Source: Clostridium saccharoperbutylacetonicum N1-4(HMT) (GTDB lineage Bacteria; Bacillota; Clostridia; Clostridiales; Clostridiaceae). Taken from it: a stretch of DNA of 64,000 bases. Position numbers and translations under genes: made by a program. The stretch covers positions 5,517,001-5,581,000 of the forward strand of contig NC_020291.1 in the NCBI RefSeq assembly GCF_000340885.1, given 5' to 3'. Shown piece by piece: positions 1-8,174 of this stretch; position 1 is the first letter of the stretch, and the number at the start of each line of letters is the position of its first letter. The notes under the pieces were generated by a model. It saw only the letters and a list, made by a program, of their open reading frames with translations, made no database searches and had not been told where the DNA came from.

Positions 1-284
1 CTACGCAGTTTGGCGGAGACGGAATACGAATAAATACAGTTGCCCCAGGTTTTACAGAAACAAAAGCTGCTGAGCGTCTTATTGAAAGAATGGCAGAAAA
101 TTCTGGAATTGACTATAATAGCGCACGTCAAGAATTAATGGATAACCTCGGTGGCATACCACTTGGTCGTCCGGCAAAACCTGAAGAAGTAGCTGAACTT
201 GTTGCTTTTCTTGTATCAGACAGAGCTTCCTACATTACTGGTAGTGAGCATATTATTGATGGTGGCATAATTAGAACCATATAG
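1..284 (+). CDS. SDR-family oxidoreductase, C-terminal part (cut by window edge)
   Basis: The frame is open from base 3 and reads GIRINTVAPGFTET, then a C-terminal LGRPAKPEEVAELVAFLVSD segment and an ITGSEHIIDGG ending. These are the substrate-side loop and last strand of classical short-chain dehydrogenases (FabG-like, NAD(P)-dependent). The N-terminal Rossmann half and the YxxxK motif lie upstream of the window. An internal ATG at 90 is not the real start, because the conserved VAPGFTET segment precedes it. The substrate cannot be inferred. Confidence 0.85.
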   Translation, partial: TQFGGDGIRINTVAPGFTETKAAERLIERMAENSGIDYNSARQELMDNLGGIPLGRPAKPEEVAELVAFLVSDRASYITGSEHIIDGGIIRTI

Positions 285-464
285 CACCAAAGGATGGTTT
301 ACAAAATAATGCAATATGAAATTATTAAACTATATATTAATTACTAGTAGAGCAGAGACTTTATGGGTACTTTATTAAAGGATATCTATGCCATAAAATT
401 GTCTTCTAATCGATGGTCAGGTAATCCCAGAAACTACATTAAATATTTTAGGAGGTAAAAGAAT

Positions 465-752
465 ATGATCGTAAATAATTTATTATTAAAATTAAGAAAT
501 ATAGATGCTGATACTATTAAAAAAACTCAAGAAATTCTTCTAAGTATGAGAGGAAAAATAGAAGCTCTAATAGATATACAAGCTGAAATAAATATACGTC
601 CTGGTGAAAGCAATTATGATATAATTTTGATTACAAAATTTGCATCATTGGAGGATTTGGATAAATATCTTATTCATCCTAAACACTTAGAAGTTGCTAA
701 ATATATAGCCAGTGTCTTAGATACACAAGCATCCGTATGTTATAACTTATAA
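465..752 (+). CDS. Dabb (stress-responsive A/B barrel) domain protein
   Basis: This 95-residue protein has the ferredoxin-like dimeric barrel pattern of the Dabb family: an N-terminal strand with LLLKLR, a central YDIILITKFASLEDLDKYLIHPKH segment and a C-terminal Val-rich strand. The family contains small dimeric proteins, some acting on polyketide or aromatic intermediates and some with no known activity. An AGGAGG site sits 8-9 nt before the ATG. It follows the SDR gene by 180 bp on the same strand and may be co-transcribed. The specific role is unknown. Confidence 0.7.
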   Translation: MIVNNLLLKLRNIDADTIKKTQEILLSMRGKIEALIDIQAEINIRPGESNYDIILITKFASLEDLDKYLIHPKHLEVAKYIASVLDTQASVCYNL

Positions 753-818
753 ATAGTAACACAACTACTTCTTTCAAAAATAATAATTAGTATATTTAAT
801 ACTAAAACAAGAAATTAC

Positions 819-859
819 TACCTTCCTAAATTATCTTCAAAAAGTTAATGTAGGAAGGT
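819..859 (+). terminator. Weak hairpin after the Dabb gene
   Basis: ACCTTCCTA and TAGGAAGGT can pair across a loop of about 22 nt, followed by a short T-rich stretch. The loop is long and the T run poor, so terminator activity is uncertain. Confidence 0.35.
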
Positions 860-1264
860 CTATTTCGCTTAGAAATTGGTATATGCTGCCATACTACTTA
901 CCAAGACTCAAATATAAGATATAATTACTTAAATGAATTTCAATCTCCTTGTATTTCTATAGCTTCCACTACATATGAATTATTAGATTAGATAAAGTCT
1001 GTCATTGGAAGAGGTTTTATTAAACAAAAGAAAAATTATAATAAATCTAAACTTAAAGATTGTTACAGTTATATTCTAAAATATAATGCTGCAATTAAAT
1101 TACTGGAAGAAATTTATCCTTATTTAGTTATTAATTCAAAAAGAAAAAGAGCCGAACTTATATAAAATAAATATAAAACTCTAACTCCTAGGAATGGTAG
1201 ATATTCTGAAGAACTTCTACAAGCAAAATATGATTTTTATAATGAATTTATTTCGATAAAATAA
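860..1264 (+). pseudogene. LAGLIDADG homing endonuclease relic
   Basis: One reading frame from about 860 to the TAA at 1262-1264 translates into a homing-endonuclease-like C-terminal half, broken by in-frame stops near 990 and 1163. Recognisable pieces are FQSPCISIASTTYELLD, VIGRGFIKQKKNYN, LLEEIYPYLVINSKRKRAEL and TPRNGRYSEELLQ, which match the layout of phage and intron LAGLIDADG enzymes (a strand with ISI.ST, then an IGKG turn, then PYL..K...A). The first acidic LAGLIDADG helix is badly degraded or absent. The last stop codon lies 2 bp before the first dispersed two-hairpin repeat. Assignment is from pattern memory only. Confidence 0.55.
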
Positions 1265-1266
1265 AA

Positions 1267-1342
1267 AATCCCTGATATTACTTTATATAGTAGTATAAAG
1301 GATTTATATGGTGGAGGCGAAGCACGATCTTTAAAATCCACC
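1267..1342. repeat. Dispersed two-hairpin repeat, copy 1
   Basis: Hairpin 1 is AATCCCTGATATTACT with AGTAGTATAAAGGATT (two mismatches). The tail then reads GGTGGA, GGCGAAGC, ACGATCTTTAAAA, TCCACC. The tail ends pair as GGTGGA/TCCACC. GGATTT before the tail can alternatively pair with AAATCC near its end. This copy follows the homing-endonuclease relic and precedes a plus-strand gene, unlike most other copies. Confidence 0.9.
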
Positions 1343-1555
1343 AATCTCCAATTTTTTTAAACTTATATTTATCAATTACATTATTTCCCAAATGTTATAT
1401 ACTCACCAATATTTAATCTTTTAAGGCATTAAAGCCTTGAAAATTCTTGAAATTGCGTTTATACTAACAGTACCAATTAGAGTTCTATCTAAGTCTAATC
1501 AGCTTTAAAAACCTTTTTAATTGTTTATAAAATCTTATTTAAGGAGAATAGCTTA

Positions 1556-1942
1556 ATGTATACAATAAACGAAGTGGCTAATATTTGTAATATTTCACCT
1601 TATACAATTCGGTTCTATGACAAAGAAGGGCTTTTACCTTTTGTCTCTAGAAATAGTACTGGAAATAGACAGTTTAGTGATTCAGATTTAAACGTTGTTA
1701 AACTTATTTGCTGTTTAAAGAACACTGGAATGCAAGTTAAAGAGATCAGAAGATATATTGATTTAGTTATGCAAGGCGTTGAAACCAATGGACAGCGAAA
1801 GCAGATTATGATTGATCATCGGAAAGAGGTTATAAAGCAAATAGATGATTTAAAGAAAAATTTAAATATCATCGATTTAAAAATTGCTCTTTATGATTCC
1901 GATGACAAGTCGTCTCTTTCTCATATATTTTCAGAACAATAA
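1556..1942 (+). CDS. MerR-family transcriptional regulator
   Basis: The 128-residue protein starts with a MerR winged-helix: residues 1-20 YTINEVANICNISPYTIRFY, the YDKEGLLPF turn and a GNRQFSDSDL wing. A C-terminal coiled coil (about 75-115) would form the dimer. No Cys cluster for metal sensing is visible, so it belongs to the MerR subgroup often found beside oxidoreductases. The RBS is AAGGAGA, 9 nt before the ATG. It converges on the SDR gene at 2057-2989, a plausible but untested target. Confidence 0.9.
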   Translation: MYTINEVANICNISPYTIRFYDKEGLLPFVSRNSTGNRQFSDSDLNVVKLICCLKNTGMQVKEIRRYIDLVMQGVETNGQRKQIMIDHRKEVIKQIDDLKKNLNIIDLKIALYDSDDKSSLSHIFSEQ

Positions 1943-2056
1943 GATAACTAAAAAAAGCAAGGCATTCTGCGGTATTTTAAAGTAGAAGACTTTGCTTTTA
2001 TTCATTTAGCCTAGTATAGATACTTACCTATTATGTTTCAAATTCTCAAGTTTTAA

Positions 2057-2989
2057 TTAAATAAATTTTACGTTTGTCAGCTTTTCTGATTCTTCCCAAA
2101 GCTTTGAAGCAACCTTAATATCCATTGCCTGAGGTGCAATTGTAGCTATAGTAGGATACCCCCTCATCTCTTTCATTTTTGAAGGTCCATAATAGGTTCC
2201 GCCTGTTGCATTTTCTGCTGTCGCAGCATAAAGTGATGGCCACGCTCCATGAGCTGCTGGCTGAAATAAAAACGGACCCATTAAACGTCGTATAATTCCA
2301 TTTACGCTATTCTTTCCAGCTCCATTAGGAATTAGTTCCGTTCTGGATATTCCTGGATGTGCACTCATACTAGTAATCCCCCAGCCAGCTGCATCACTTC
2401 GTCGTTGCAATTCAAACGCAAACATAAGGCATGCAAGTTTTGACTGAGAATAGGTTACCATTGGTTTATAATTGTGTTCTGCTTGAAGATCATCGAAATC
2501 TATAACTCCTGTAAGATGAGCTAAACTACTCAAGGTAATTACTCTAGGCTTATTTCCTTTTTTAAGAAGAGAAAGCATTTGTGCTGTTAATGCAAAATGT
2601 CCAAAATAATTTGTACCCATTTGCAGTTCAAATCCATCTTTTGTAACCAAACGCTTAGGCGGGGCCATTACCGCTGCATTGTTTATAAGAATATCTAAGC
2701 TTTTGCATTGCGATCTCATTCGTTCACCAAATGCTTCTATAGATGCAAGATCTGCTAGATCAAGTTCTTCGAAACGTATATTCCCAGAAGGATTTATTTT
2801 CTTAATCTTTCTTATAGCTTCTTCTCCTTTATCCTTATTTCGACCAGCCATTATAACCTCGGCTCCTGTGCGAGTCATCTCCAATGCTGTTTCATATCCA
2901 ATTCCTCCAGTACCTGTAATAACAACCGAGCGATCTTTTTGTGATGTTATATCTGCCGAGGTCCAGTTACGTTTGATATTTTCTGCCAT
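2057..2989 (-). CDS. SDR-family oxidoreductase (retinol dehydrogenase/LPOR-like)
   Basis: This NAD(P)-dependent short-chain dehydrogenase has a VVITGTGGIGYETA dinucleotide loop (residues 22-35), ILINNAAVM (NNAG-type motif) and a YSQSK catalytic pair near residue 178. Its length of about 310 aa matches the extended 'TGTGGLGYE' subgroup. I chose the ATG at 2989, giving MAENIK, because AAGGAGTG lies the right distance upstream. The GTG three codons earlier overlaps that site. Monocistronic; it converges with the MerR gene. Substrate unknown. Confidence 0.88.
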   Translation of the reverse strand: MAENIKRNWTSADITSQKDRSVVITGTGGIGYETALEMTRTGAEVIMAGRNKDKGEEAIRKIKKINPSGNIRFEELDLADLASIEAFGERMRSQCKSLDILINNAAVMAPPKRLVTKDGFELQMGTNYFGHFALTAQMLSLLKKGNKPRVITLSSLAHLTGVIDFDDLQAEHNYKPMVTYSQSKLACLMFAFELQRRSDAAGWGITSMSAHPGISRTELIPNGAGKNSVNGIIRRLMGPFLFQPAAHGAWPSLYAATAENATGGTYYGPSKMKEMRGYPTIATIAPQAMDIKVASKLWEESEKLTNVKFI

Positions 2990-3541
2990 AATAAACACTC
3001 CTTTTAATTTATTCTGTACTAGCTTGTATACTGATTGATTTTATTTGTTTTATAATATAGTCCTTATTTACATCGCATGCCTTTCATAACTAAAATCATA
3101 AATTTCACTTAGGTCTTCTTTTCATATAATATATCTTACTTCTGAAAATACTTGAATAATTTCAAGTATATTTTTTCTTGCTTACTAAATTAATAATGTG
3201 TTTTAAAAGCTATTAATTTGTACTTTATATAAATGATAGCACTTAGAGTTTTATAGAAGTCAAGCATTTTATTAATGGGATTTTGTGAACTGTATATCAC
3301 ATTGAATAAGCCGTTAAATCTGTTATCTTTCCGCTTATGCAATCCACTCCTGCTCGAAAACACATAACGATTATTTAATACCAAAGACGCTCCTGAATCA
3401 GATGAATGTTATTAAAATACACTTGCATATTTTTAAGTTAAAAATCGCTTTTTTATCTCTATAACCATTCTCTTCATACCTGGCATAATCCAAATAAAAT
3501 GCTTATTGAAAAAATTATCTTAAATAATAAAAATAGAAATG

Positions 3542-3583
3542 AACAGGCAATCACTTAGAGTACTATCTAAGTGATTGCCTGTT
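3542..3583. terminator. Perfect 18-bp hairpin, isolated
   Basis: AACAGGCAATCACTTAGA pairs perfectly with TCTAAGTGATTGCCTGTT around a 6-nt loop. It has a modest T-rich flank on both strands. No intact gene ends close by, so it is an orphan terminator or the remains of a deleted gene. Confidence 0.65.
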
Positions 3584-3651
3584 TATCTTAATAATATTCT
3601 CTTATAAGATTATGTATATAAAACCTTCTCCAAATCTATAAAATTTAAAAT

Positions 3652-3726
3652 AACCCACGAAAATCCAAATTTTAGATTTTCGTGGGTTTCATTGGTGGGG
3701 GCGAAGCGTGACCTTTAAAATCCACC
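3652..3726. repeat. Dispersed two-hairpin repeat, copy 2
   Basis: Hairpin 1 is AACCCACGAAAATC with GATTTTCGTGGGTT. The tail is GGTGGGGGCGAAGCGTGACC, then TTTAAAATCCACC. One extra T separates the hairpin from the tail (ATTGG instead of ATGG). On the minus strand the hairpin is followed by a T-rich run. Confidence 0.93.
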
Positions 3727-3818
3727 ATAAATTCACATACATAATCCTTGTTTATATTTATCATAATCTATTTTTTGTAGTCTACCAGAATAAAGTGAAC
3801 TTGTACTAAAATATTTTA

Positions 3819-3889
3819 TTAAGGTCTATATACCTCATCTATAATTTCAAACCCTTTTTCCTCAAGTAGCTTATCTACCCATTGTCTAC
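3819..3889 (-). pseudogene. Fragment of the RraA-family gene (duplicated 3' end)
   Basis: About 70 bp nearly identical to the 3' end of the RraA gene at 6000-6070, including the stop codon: it encodes QWVDKLLEEKGFEIIDEVYRP against EVYRA in the intact gene. Homology stops abruptly near 3889. It therefore records a duplication and deletion of this operon's end. Confidence 0.85.
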
Positions 3890-3968
3890 TAATGCATCTA
3901 TTATATCAAATTGAACACTTTACCATAGTTGGATATATTCTAACATATTATAAAATTATTTTTAATGA

Positions 3969-4925
3969 TTATTTATTAACAACATTCTTTGGTTCACCCT
4001 TTATAAATGCATCTAAATTGTCTACTGCTATATTCATAAGTCTTTGTCTGCTTTCTTTTGGAGCCCATGAAATATGGGGAGTAATAATACAATTTTTTGC
4101 AGTAAGTAATGGATTGTCTCCTTTTATTGGTTCTGTTGATACAACATCAACACCTGCTGCGTATACTTTTCCACTATTTAATGCATCTGCAAGATCTTGT
4201 TCTACAATTAAAGGACCTCTTAAATTATTAAGGATAATTACCCCATCCTTCATTTTTGAAATGTTGTCTCTATTTATAATTCCTTCTGTAGATGGAAATA
4301 AAGGACAATGTAGTGCAATAACATCTGATTCAGAAAATAATGTATCAAGAGATACATACTCAGCAAGTTCCTTACATGCATCCTTTGGATATTCATCAAA
4401 TACTATAACTTTCATGCCAAGTGCTTTTGCAATTCTTCCTGTAGTCTGCCCAATACGACCAAAACCGATAATCCCCATTGTCTTGCCTGCTAATTCGATT
4501 AAAGGATAATCCCAGAAACACCAATCATTATTGTTTTCCCAACGTCCATCATGTACTGCTTTATCATGGTGAGCAATATGATGGCAGATCTCAAGCAAAA
4601 GTCCAATTACAAACTGACCAACTGCATCCGTCCCATACGTTGGGATATTAGTAACTGAAATACCTTTTTCCTTAGCCGCTACAACATCAACAACATTGTA
4701 TCCAGTAGCTAACACACCAACGAATTTAATATTAGGACATTGTTCAAAAGTCTCTTTTAATATTGGTGCCTTGTTTGTAAAAACAACCTCTGCACTGCCT
4801 ATTCTTTCAACAATCTTATCCCCAGGTGTTCTATCATATACCGTTAGATTTCCTAACCGCTCTATACCATCCCATGTGATATCACCAGGATTTAATGTAT
4901 AACCATCTAATACTACAATATTCAT
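3969..4925 (-). CDS. D-2-hydroxyacid dehydrogenase (glycerate dehydrogenase/hydroxypyruvate reductase-like)
   Basis: This NAD-dependent 2-hydroxyacid dehydrogenase has 318 residues in the catalytic-Rossmann-catalytic order. Visible motifs are the MGIIGFGRIGQ dinucleotide loop, the Arg in ILNNLRGPLI, the Glu in VVSTEP and the His in TPHISW that form the Arg/Glu/His catalytic set. VLATGYNVVD matches the substrate loop of the glycerate dehydrogenase group. The ATG at 4925 is preceded by GGAGG. The upstream TTG in frame overlaps the RBS. It is the last gene of the catabolic operon and probably reduces a 2-oxoacid such as hydroxypyruvate. Confidence 0.9.
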   Translation of the reverse strand: MNIVVLDGYTLNPGDITWDGIERLGNLTVYDRTPGDKIVERIGSAEVVFTNKAPILKETFEQCPNIKFVGVLATGYNVVDVVAAKEKGISVTNIPTYGTDAVGQFVIGLLLEICHHIAHHDKAVHDGRWENNNDWCFWDYPLIELAGKTMGIIGFGRIGQTTGRIAKALGMKVIVFDEYPKDACKELAEYVSLDTLFSESDVIALHCPLFPSTEGIINRDNISKMKDGVIILNNLRGPLIVEQDLADALNSGKVYAAGVDVVSTEPIKGDNPLLTAKNCIITPHISWAPKESRQRLMNIAVDNLDAFIKGEPKNVVNK

Positions 4926-4947
4926 AATATTAATTACCTCCAAATTA

Positions 4948-5846
4948 TTAGTCTTCTACAAGAGCCCATGCTCTATTAATAACTCTCTTTGTATTTGCTA
5001 AAACAATGTCCCCATCTTCATCACCCCAAGGTTTTACCTCTAATGACAATACATAAGGATTCTTCGCATTGAAAAAACCTTCTTCTTTTAATACTGTAAA
5101 AAAGTCTACTAATTCTTCAACATCATTTGCACTATTAGGAAATCCAAATCTTGGATGTTGATCACCATAAGCTTCACATCCCTTTTCTACTACTGCATTT
5201 CCAATGTGGAAATGTGTGATATAAGGTCTTAACGTTTGTATAACAAACTTTGATGTTTCATAAGTTGTTGGAAAATGAGATAAATCAACCAATAAACCAA
5301 AATTATTATTTGTCATTCTCATATCAGCCGCAAATTGTGCTGCATAAGGTGCTGGTCCAATTAATGCTGCTTTATCCATATCAAAATCAAATGCTTCCAG
5401 CTCAATCATCATATCTTTTTTAGCTGCATAATCACATAAATTTCTTGTTGTTTTTAATAATTGAGAATATGCTTGATTTTTTGTTTCTGATTCCCATTTT
5501 CCTGCTAAAAATGCAATACCTTTTGCACCTAAATATTCTGCTTCATCTATTGCTTTAATTAGTGTAGCTTCTGCTTTTTTTCTTCCTTTTTCATTAATAT
5601 CATTTGGATTTAAACCAGATCCTAATAATCTAGGCTGTGCTCCATAACAAACTTTAATATGTGATTGTTCTAATATTTTTTGGCTGCACGTGTTTCATCA
5701 TCTGCTACTTTAGTTACCTCTAAAGATGTAAAATAAGGATCACATGCAAGTGATTTAATGGATTCAAGTAAAGGATAATTTGCTGGTGGATGTGACATCC
5801 ATTGAATAGTTCCTACTAGAAAATACTTTTGAATTGGATCTTTCAT
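4948..5846 (-). pseudogene. Sugar-phosphate isomerase/epimerase-like TIM barrel, frameshifted
   Basis: Starting at the ATG at 5846 (AGGAGGT just upstream) the frame gives KDPIQKYFLVGTIQWMSHPPA and stops after about 57 codons. A -1 shift at a run of six A residues (plus-strand T run 5676-5681) rejoins ILEQSHIKVCYGAQPRLLGSG and continues to the stop at 4948. The second part has the AP-endonuclease-2/xylose-isomerase-like pattern: ELEAFDFDMDK, LLVDLSHFPTTYE, HFHIGNAV, SLEVKPWGDE. One added base would restore about 299 residues. It is therefore a fresh lesion, a homopolymer sequencing error, or slippage-controlled expression. Confidence 0.8.
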
Positions 5847-5999
5847 TTTTCTACCTCCTAAACTTCATTAAAGTATATTTAGAATCAAATTTTAAAATAA
5901 TGCCACTTTAACTGATATAAAGTGGCATTATCTCCTATATTTTTTCTAATACACCTAGTTCCTCACTATTATCATCTATTTAGATGTATAAAGACTTTA

Positions 6000-6698
6000 T
6001 TAAGCTCTATATACCTCATCTATAATTTCAAACCCTTTTTCTTCAAGTAGCTTATCTACCCATTGCCTATTAACTGTTCCTGATGCTGAAGCTGCAACCT
6101 TTGCTGCATCCCCTGCTGCAATAGTTTTCGCTTTCTCTAATATTTGCGCTGCATCATTTTTAGGAATTACTATCACTCCATCAGCATCCCCAAGGATTAT
6201 ATCTCCTGGATTAACAGCTATACGCCCACATGCTATTGTCACATTTACTTCACCAGGACCTTCTTTGTAAGGGCCACCAGGAGTTGTCCCTGTTGCGTAA
6301 ATTGGCATTGTATATTTTGATATTGTATCAATATCACGTATAGGTCCGTCTATTACTATTCCTTCAATCTTTTTAAAATCTGAAAGATATTTATACATAA
6401 TTTCGCCCATTATTGACTGGCTTCTATCCCCTTCATTTGAGAATACAATTACATCTCCTTCTTCGGCCATATTAAGTGCTTTATGTAATGCAAGGTTATC
6501 ACCAGGACGAGCTTTTACAGTTAAAGCTACTCCACACATGCTCTTTGTTGGACTTGACATTAATTTTATATCTGAGTGAAGTGCACATAAACGCCCCATA
6601 GCATCTGCAACATTAGCTGCTGGAATTTCACTAAATGCTTTCACTAATTCTTTATCTGGAAGTTCTCTCTTTAAAAATATTCTATTTCCTACTGGCAT
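6000..6698 (-). CDS. RraA-like (HMG aldolase/demethylmenaquinone methyltransferase-like) family protein
   Basis: The 232 residues show the RraA/HMG-aldolase fold signature: ARPGDNLALHKAL, GDVIVFSNEGDRSQSIMGEIM, IVIDGPIRDID and GPGEVNVTIACGRIAVNPGDIILGDADGV. The family includes 4-hydroxy-4-methyl-2-oxoglutarate aldolases and oxaloacetate decarboxylases using a divalent metal, as well as the RNase E inhibitor RraA. The catabolic setting beside two hydroxyacid dehydrogenases favours a 2-oxoacid lyase. The RBS AAGGAGA precedes the ATG. Its 3' end has been duplicated at 3819-3889. Confidence 0.85.
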   Translation of the reverse strand: MPVGNRIFLKRELPDKELVKAFSEIPAANVADAMGRLCALHSDIKLMSSPTKSMCGVALTVKARPGDNLALHKALNMAEEGDVIVFSNEGDRSQSIMGEIMYKYLSDFKKIEGIVIDGPIRDIDTISKYTMPIYATGTTPGGPYKEGPGEVNVTIACGRIAVNPGDIILGDADGVIVIPKNDAAQILEKAKTIAAGDAAKVAASASGTVNRQWVDKLLEEKGFEIIDEVYRA

Positions 6699-6768
6699 AT
6701 TAATCTTCTCCTTTTCATCTATAATTATTATATATAAATATTATTATCAGAATTGAGTATTTACAGAT

Positions 6769-6993
6769 TTATTCAATTGTTTTTTCTTTAAATAAGTTGT
6801 TATATTTATTTAAGGCTATATCTAATTTTTTATTTAGGTCAATTACTTCTGCATCTAATTTTTTACTTATATCAATTACATCTGCATCTATTAACTTATA
6901 TCTATCCTCTATATAAGTATTTAATTCTATTAAAGTATTTAGTTCTTGTCTAATTTTATAAATAAACATATCTATTTCTTCTAATGTTTCCAT
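6769..6993 (-). CDS. Spo0E-like aspartyl-phosphate phosphatase
   Basis: A 74-residue, two-helix coiled-coil-like protein: IYKIRQELNTLIELN, then a second helix with SKKLDAEVIDLNKKLD. The Spo0E family has a short helical hairpin with an SQxLD active motif that dephosphorylates Spo0A~P. Here the motif reads SKKLD and is followed by a second NKKLD, perhaps a local duplication. The start at 6993 is chosen because GGGAGA lies 6-7 nt upstream. An earlier in-frame ATG at 7023 has no RBS. It sits oddly inside a catabolic operon and could be an insertion. Confidence 0.6.
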   Translation of the reverse strand: METLEEIDMFIYKIRQELNTLIELNTYIEDRYKLIDADVIDISKKLDAEVIDLNKKLDIALNKYNNLFKEKTIE

Positions 6994-7141
6994 ATAATTC
7001 TCCCTACTGCTAATATTTTTCATAAATATTAATATATTAATTTATACATGGTACAATAAATATACTGCACTATTTAAGCTAATATAGATTAATTAAATGT
7101 AAAATATTAATTAGATAGAACATATCTATACTATTTTTAAA

Positions 7142-8125
7142 TTAATCTTCAAAAGTTTCAGCTGTATCCCAATCTATTGCTTTAACAGGCCATGTTGGTT
7201 GTTTTCCTTCATACACTTCATGAATACCAATAGCAGAATGAAGTGATGCTCTATCAGTTGCTTCCTTTGTAGCTGCACCAATGTGTGGTGATACAACAAC
7301 ATTTTCTAAATATAATATAGGATTTTTAGGATCTACTGGTTCTTGTTGAAGAACATCTAATCCTGCACCAGCAATTACTTTATCTTTACATGCTTCATAA
7401 AGTTCAACTTCATTTACAATAGCACCTCTAGCAGCATTTATAAGGAATGCTGTTGGTTTCATCATTTCAAATTGTTTCTTTCCAACAAATCCTTTAGTAA
7501 TTTTAGTAGTTGGACAATGAAGAGAAACAAAATCACTTTCTTTGTAAATTCTTTCAATATCTCTTACTACTTCTACACCTTCAGGGAAATCAGCTCTCTT
7601 CTTATATGGATCATATGCAAGAACTTTCATATTAAAACCATGCATACATTTCTTAGCTACAATTGAACCGATATTACCACATCCAATAATACCAACAGTC
7701 TTTCCATCAAGTTCGCTCTTAGTTGTTTTTAGTTTAGCTTTATAGTAATCCTCAATAAAGTCTCTTCTAACCACTGTGTAGTTTCTTGAACAATAAAGCA
7801 TATACATCATTGTTACTTCTGCAACAGACATACTATTGGCTGTTGGGCAATAAAGAACTTGTACACCATGATCCTTTGCTGCTTGTAAATCAACAGTATC
7901 AAAACCTGCTCCATGTCTCACAATAACTTTTAGTTTATCAGCTGTCTCAAATACTTCTCTAGTAATCTTAGAAAGACGAACTATCATAGCATCTATACCT
8001 TTAATATCTCTAATTATATCTTCTGTTTCCATTCCACTTCCTGTAATAAGTTCATGGCCTTTGCTTTCTAGATATTCTCTGCCTTCTTCCATAATTTCTT
8101 GTGGTAATAAAATTTTGTATCCCAT
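7142..8125 (-). CDS. D-2-hydroxyacid dehydrogenase (phosphoglycerate dehydrogenase-like)
   Basis: A 327-residue NAD-dependent dehydrogenase of the SerA-like group. The dinucleotide loop is VGIIGCGNIGS (about residues 145-155). The catalytic residues are the Arg in INAARGAI, the Glu in VLQQEPVDP and the His in SPHIGAAT. It lacks a C-terminal ACT domain. It is a distant paralogue of the 3969-4925 gene, so the operon carries two reductases, perhaps for two chiral intermediates. The RBS AGGAGG is placed well for the ATG at 8125. Confidence 0.9.
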   Translation of the reverse strand: MGYKILLPQEIMEEGREYLESKGHELITGSGMETEDIIRDIKGIDAMIVRLSKITREVFETADKLKVIVRHGAGFDTVDLQAAKDHGVQVLYCPTANSMSVAEVTMMYMLYCSRNYTVVRRDFIEDYYKAKLKTTKSELDGKTVGIIGCGNIGSIVAKKCMHGFNMKVLAYDPYKKRADFPEGVEVVRDIERIYKESDFVSLHCPTTKITKGFVGKKQFEMMKPTAFLINAARGAIVNEVELYEACKDKVIAGAGLDVLQQEPVDPKNPILYLENVVVSPHIGAATKEATDRASLHSAIGIHEVYEGKQPTWPVKAIDWDTAETFED

Positions 8126-8174
8126 TATAATATCCTCCTACTAATCTTTAAATTATTTATTTTATTTTGTATTT

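Larger units (their letters stand above)
2990..3968. other. Mostly non-coding stretch
   Basis: It holds the SDR promoter region, the perfect hairpin at 3542-3583, repeat copy 2 and the RraA fragment. A short minus-strand frame at 3190-3384 (64 codons, NRYVFSSRSGLHKRKDN) has no RBS and no family I recognise. It may be another gene remnant. Confidence 0.6.

Noticed and set aside
363..458. 31-codon ORF before the Dabb gene
   Set aside because: No proper RBS, and it ends in the Dabb gene's own RBS; no recognisable protein.
1267..1342. The repeat tail as a tRNA
   Set aside because: The complement resembles an acceptor end (GGTGGA...TCCACCA) but there is no D-arm, anticodon arm or normal T-loop, and the length is wrong.
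2679..3038. Plus-strand frame opposite the SDR gene
   Set aside because: Antisense shadow of a well-conserved SDR coding region without an RBS.
3190..3384. 64-codon minus-strand gene
   Set aside because: No RBS and no recognisable family; may be a remnant but cannot be supported.
3892..4509. 205-codon plus-strand frame
   Set aside because: Antisense to the D-2-hydroxyacid dehydrogenase; its composition follows from the opposite codons.
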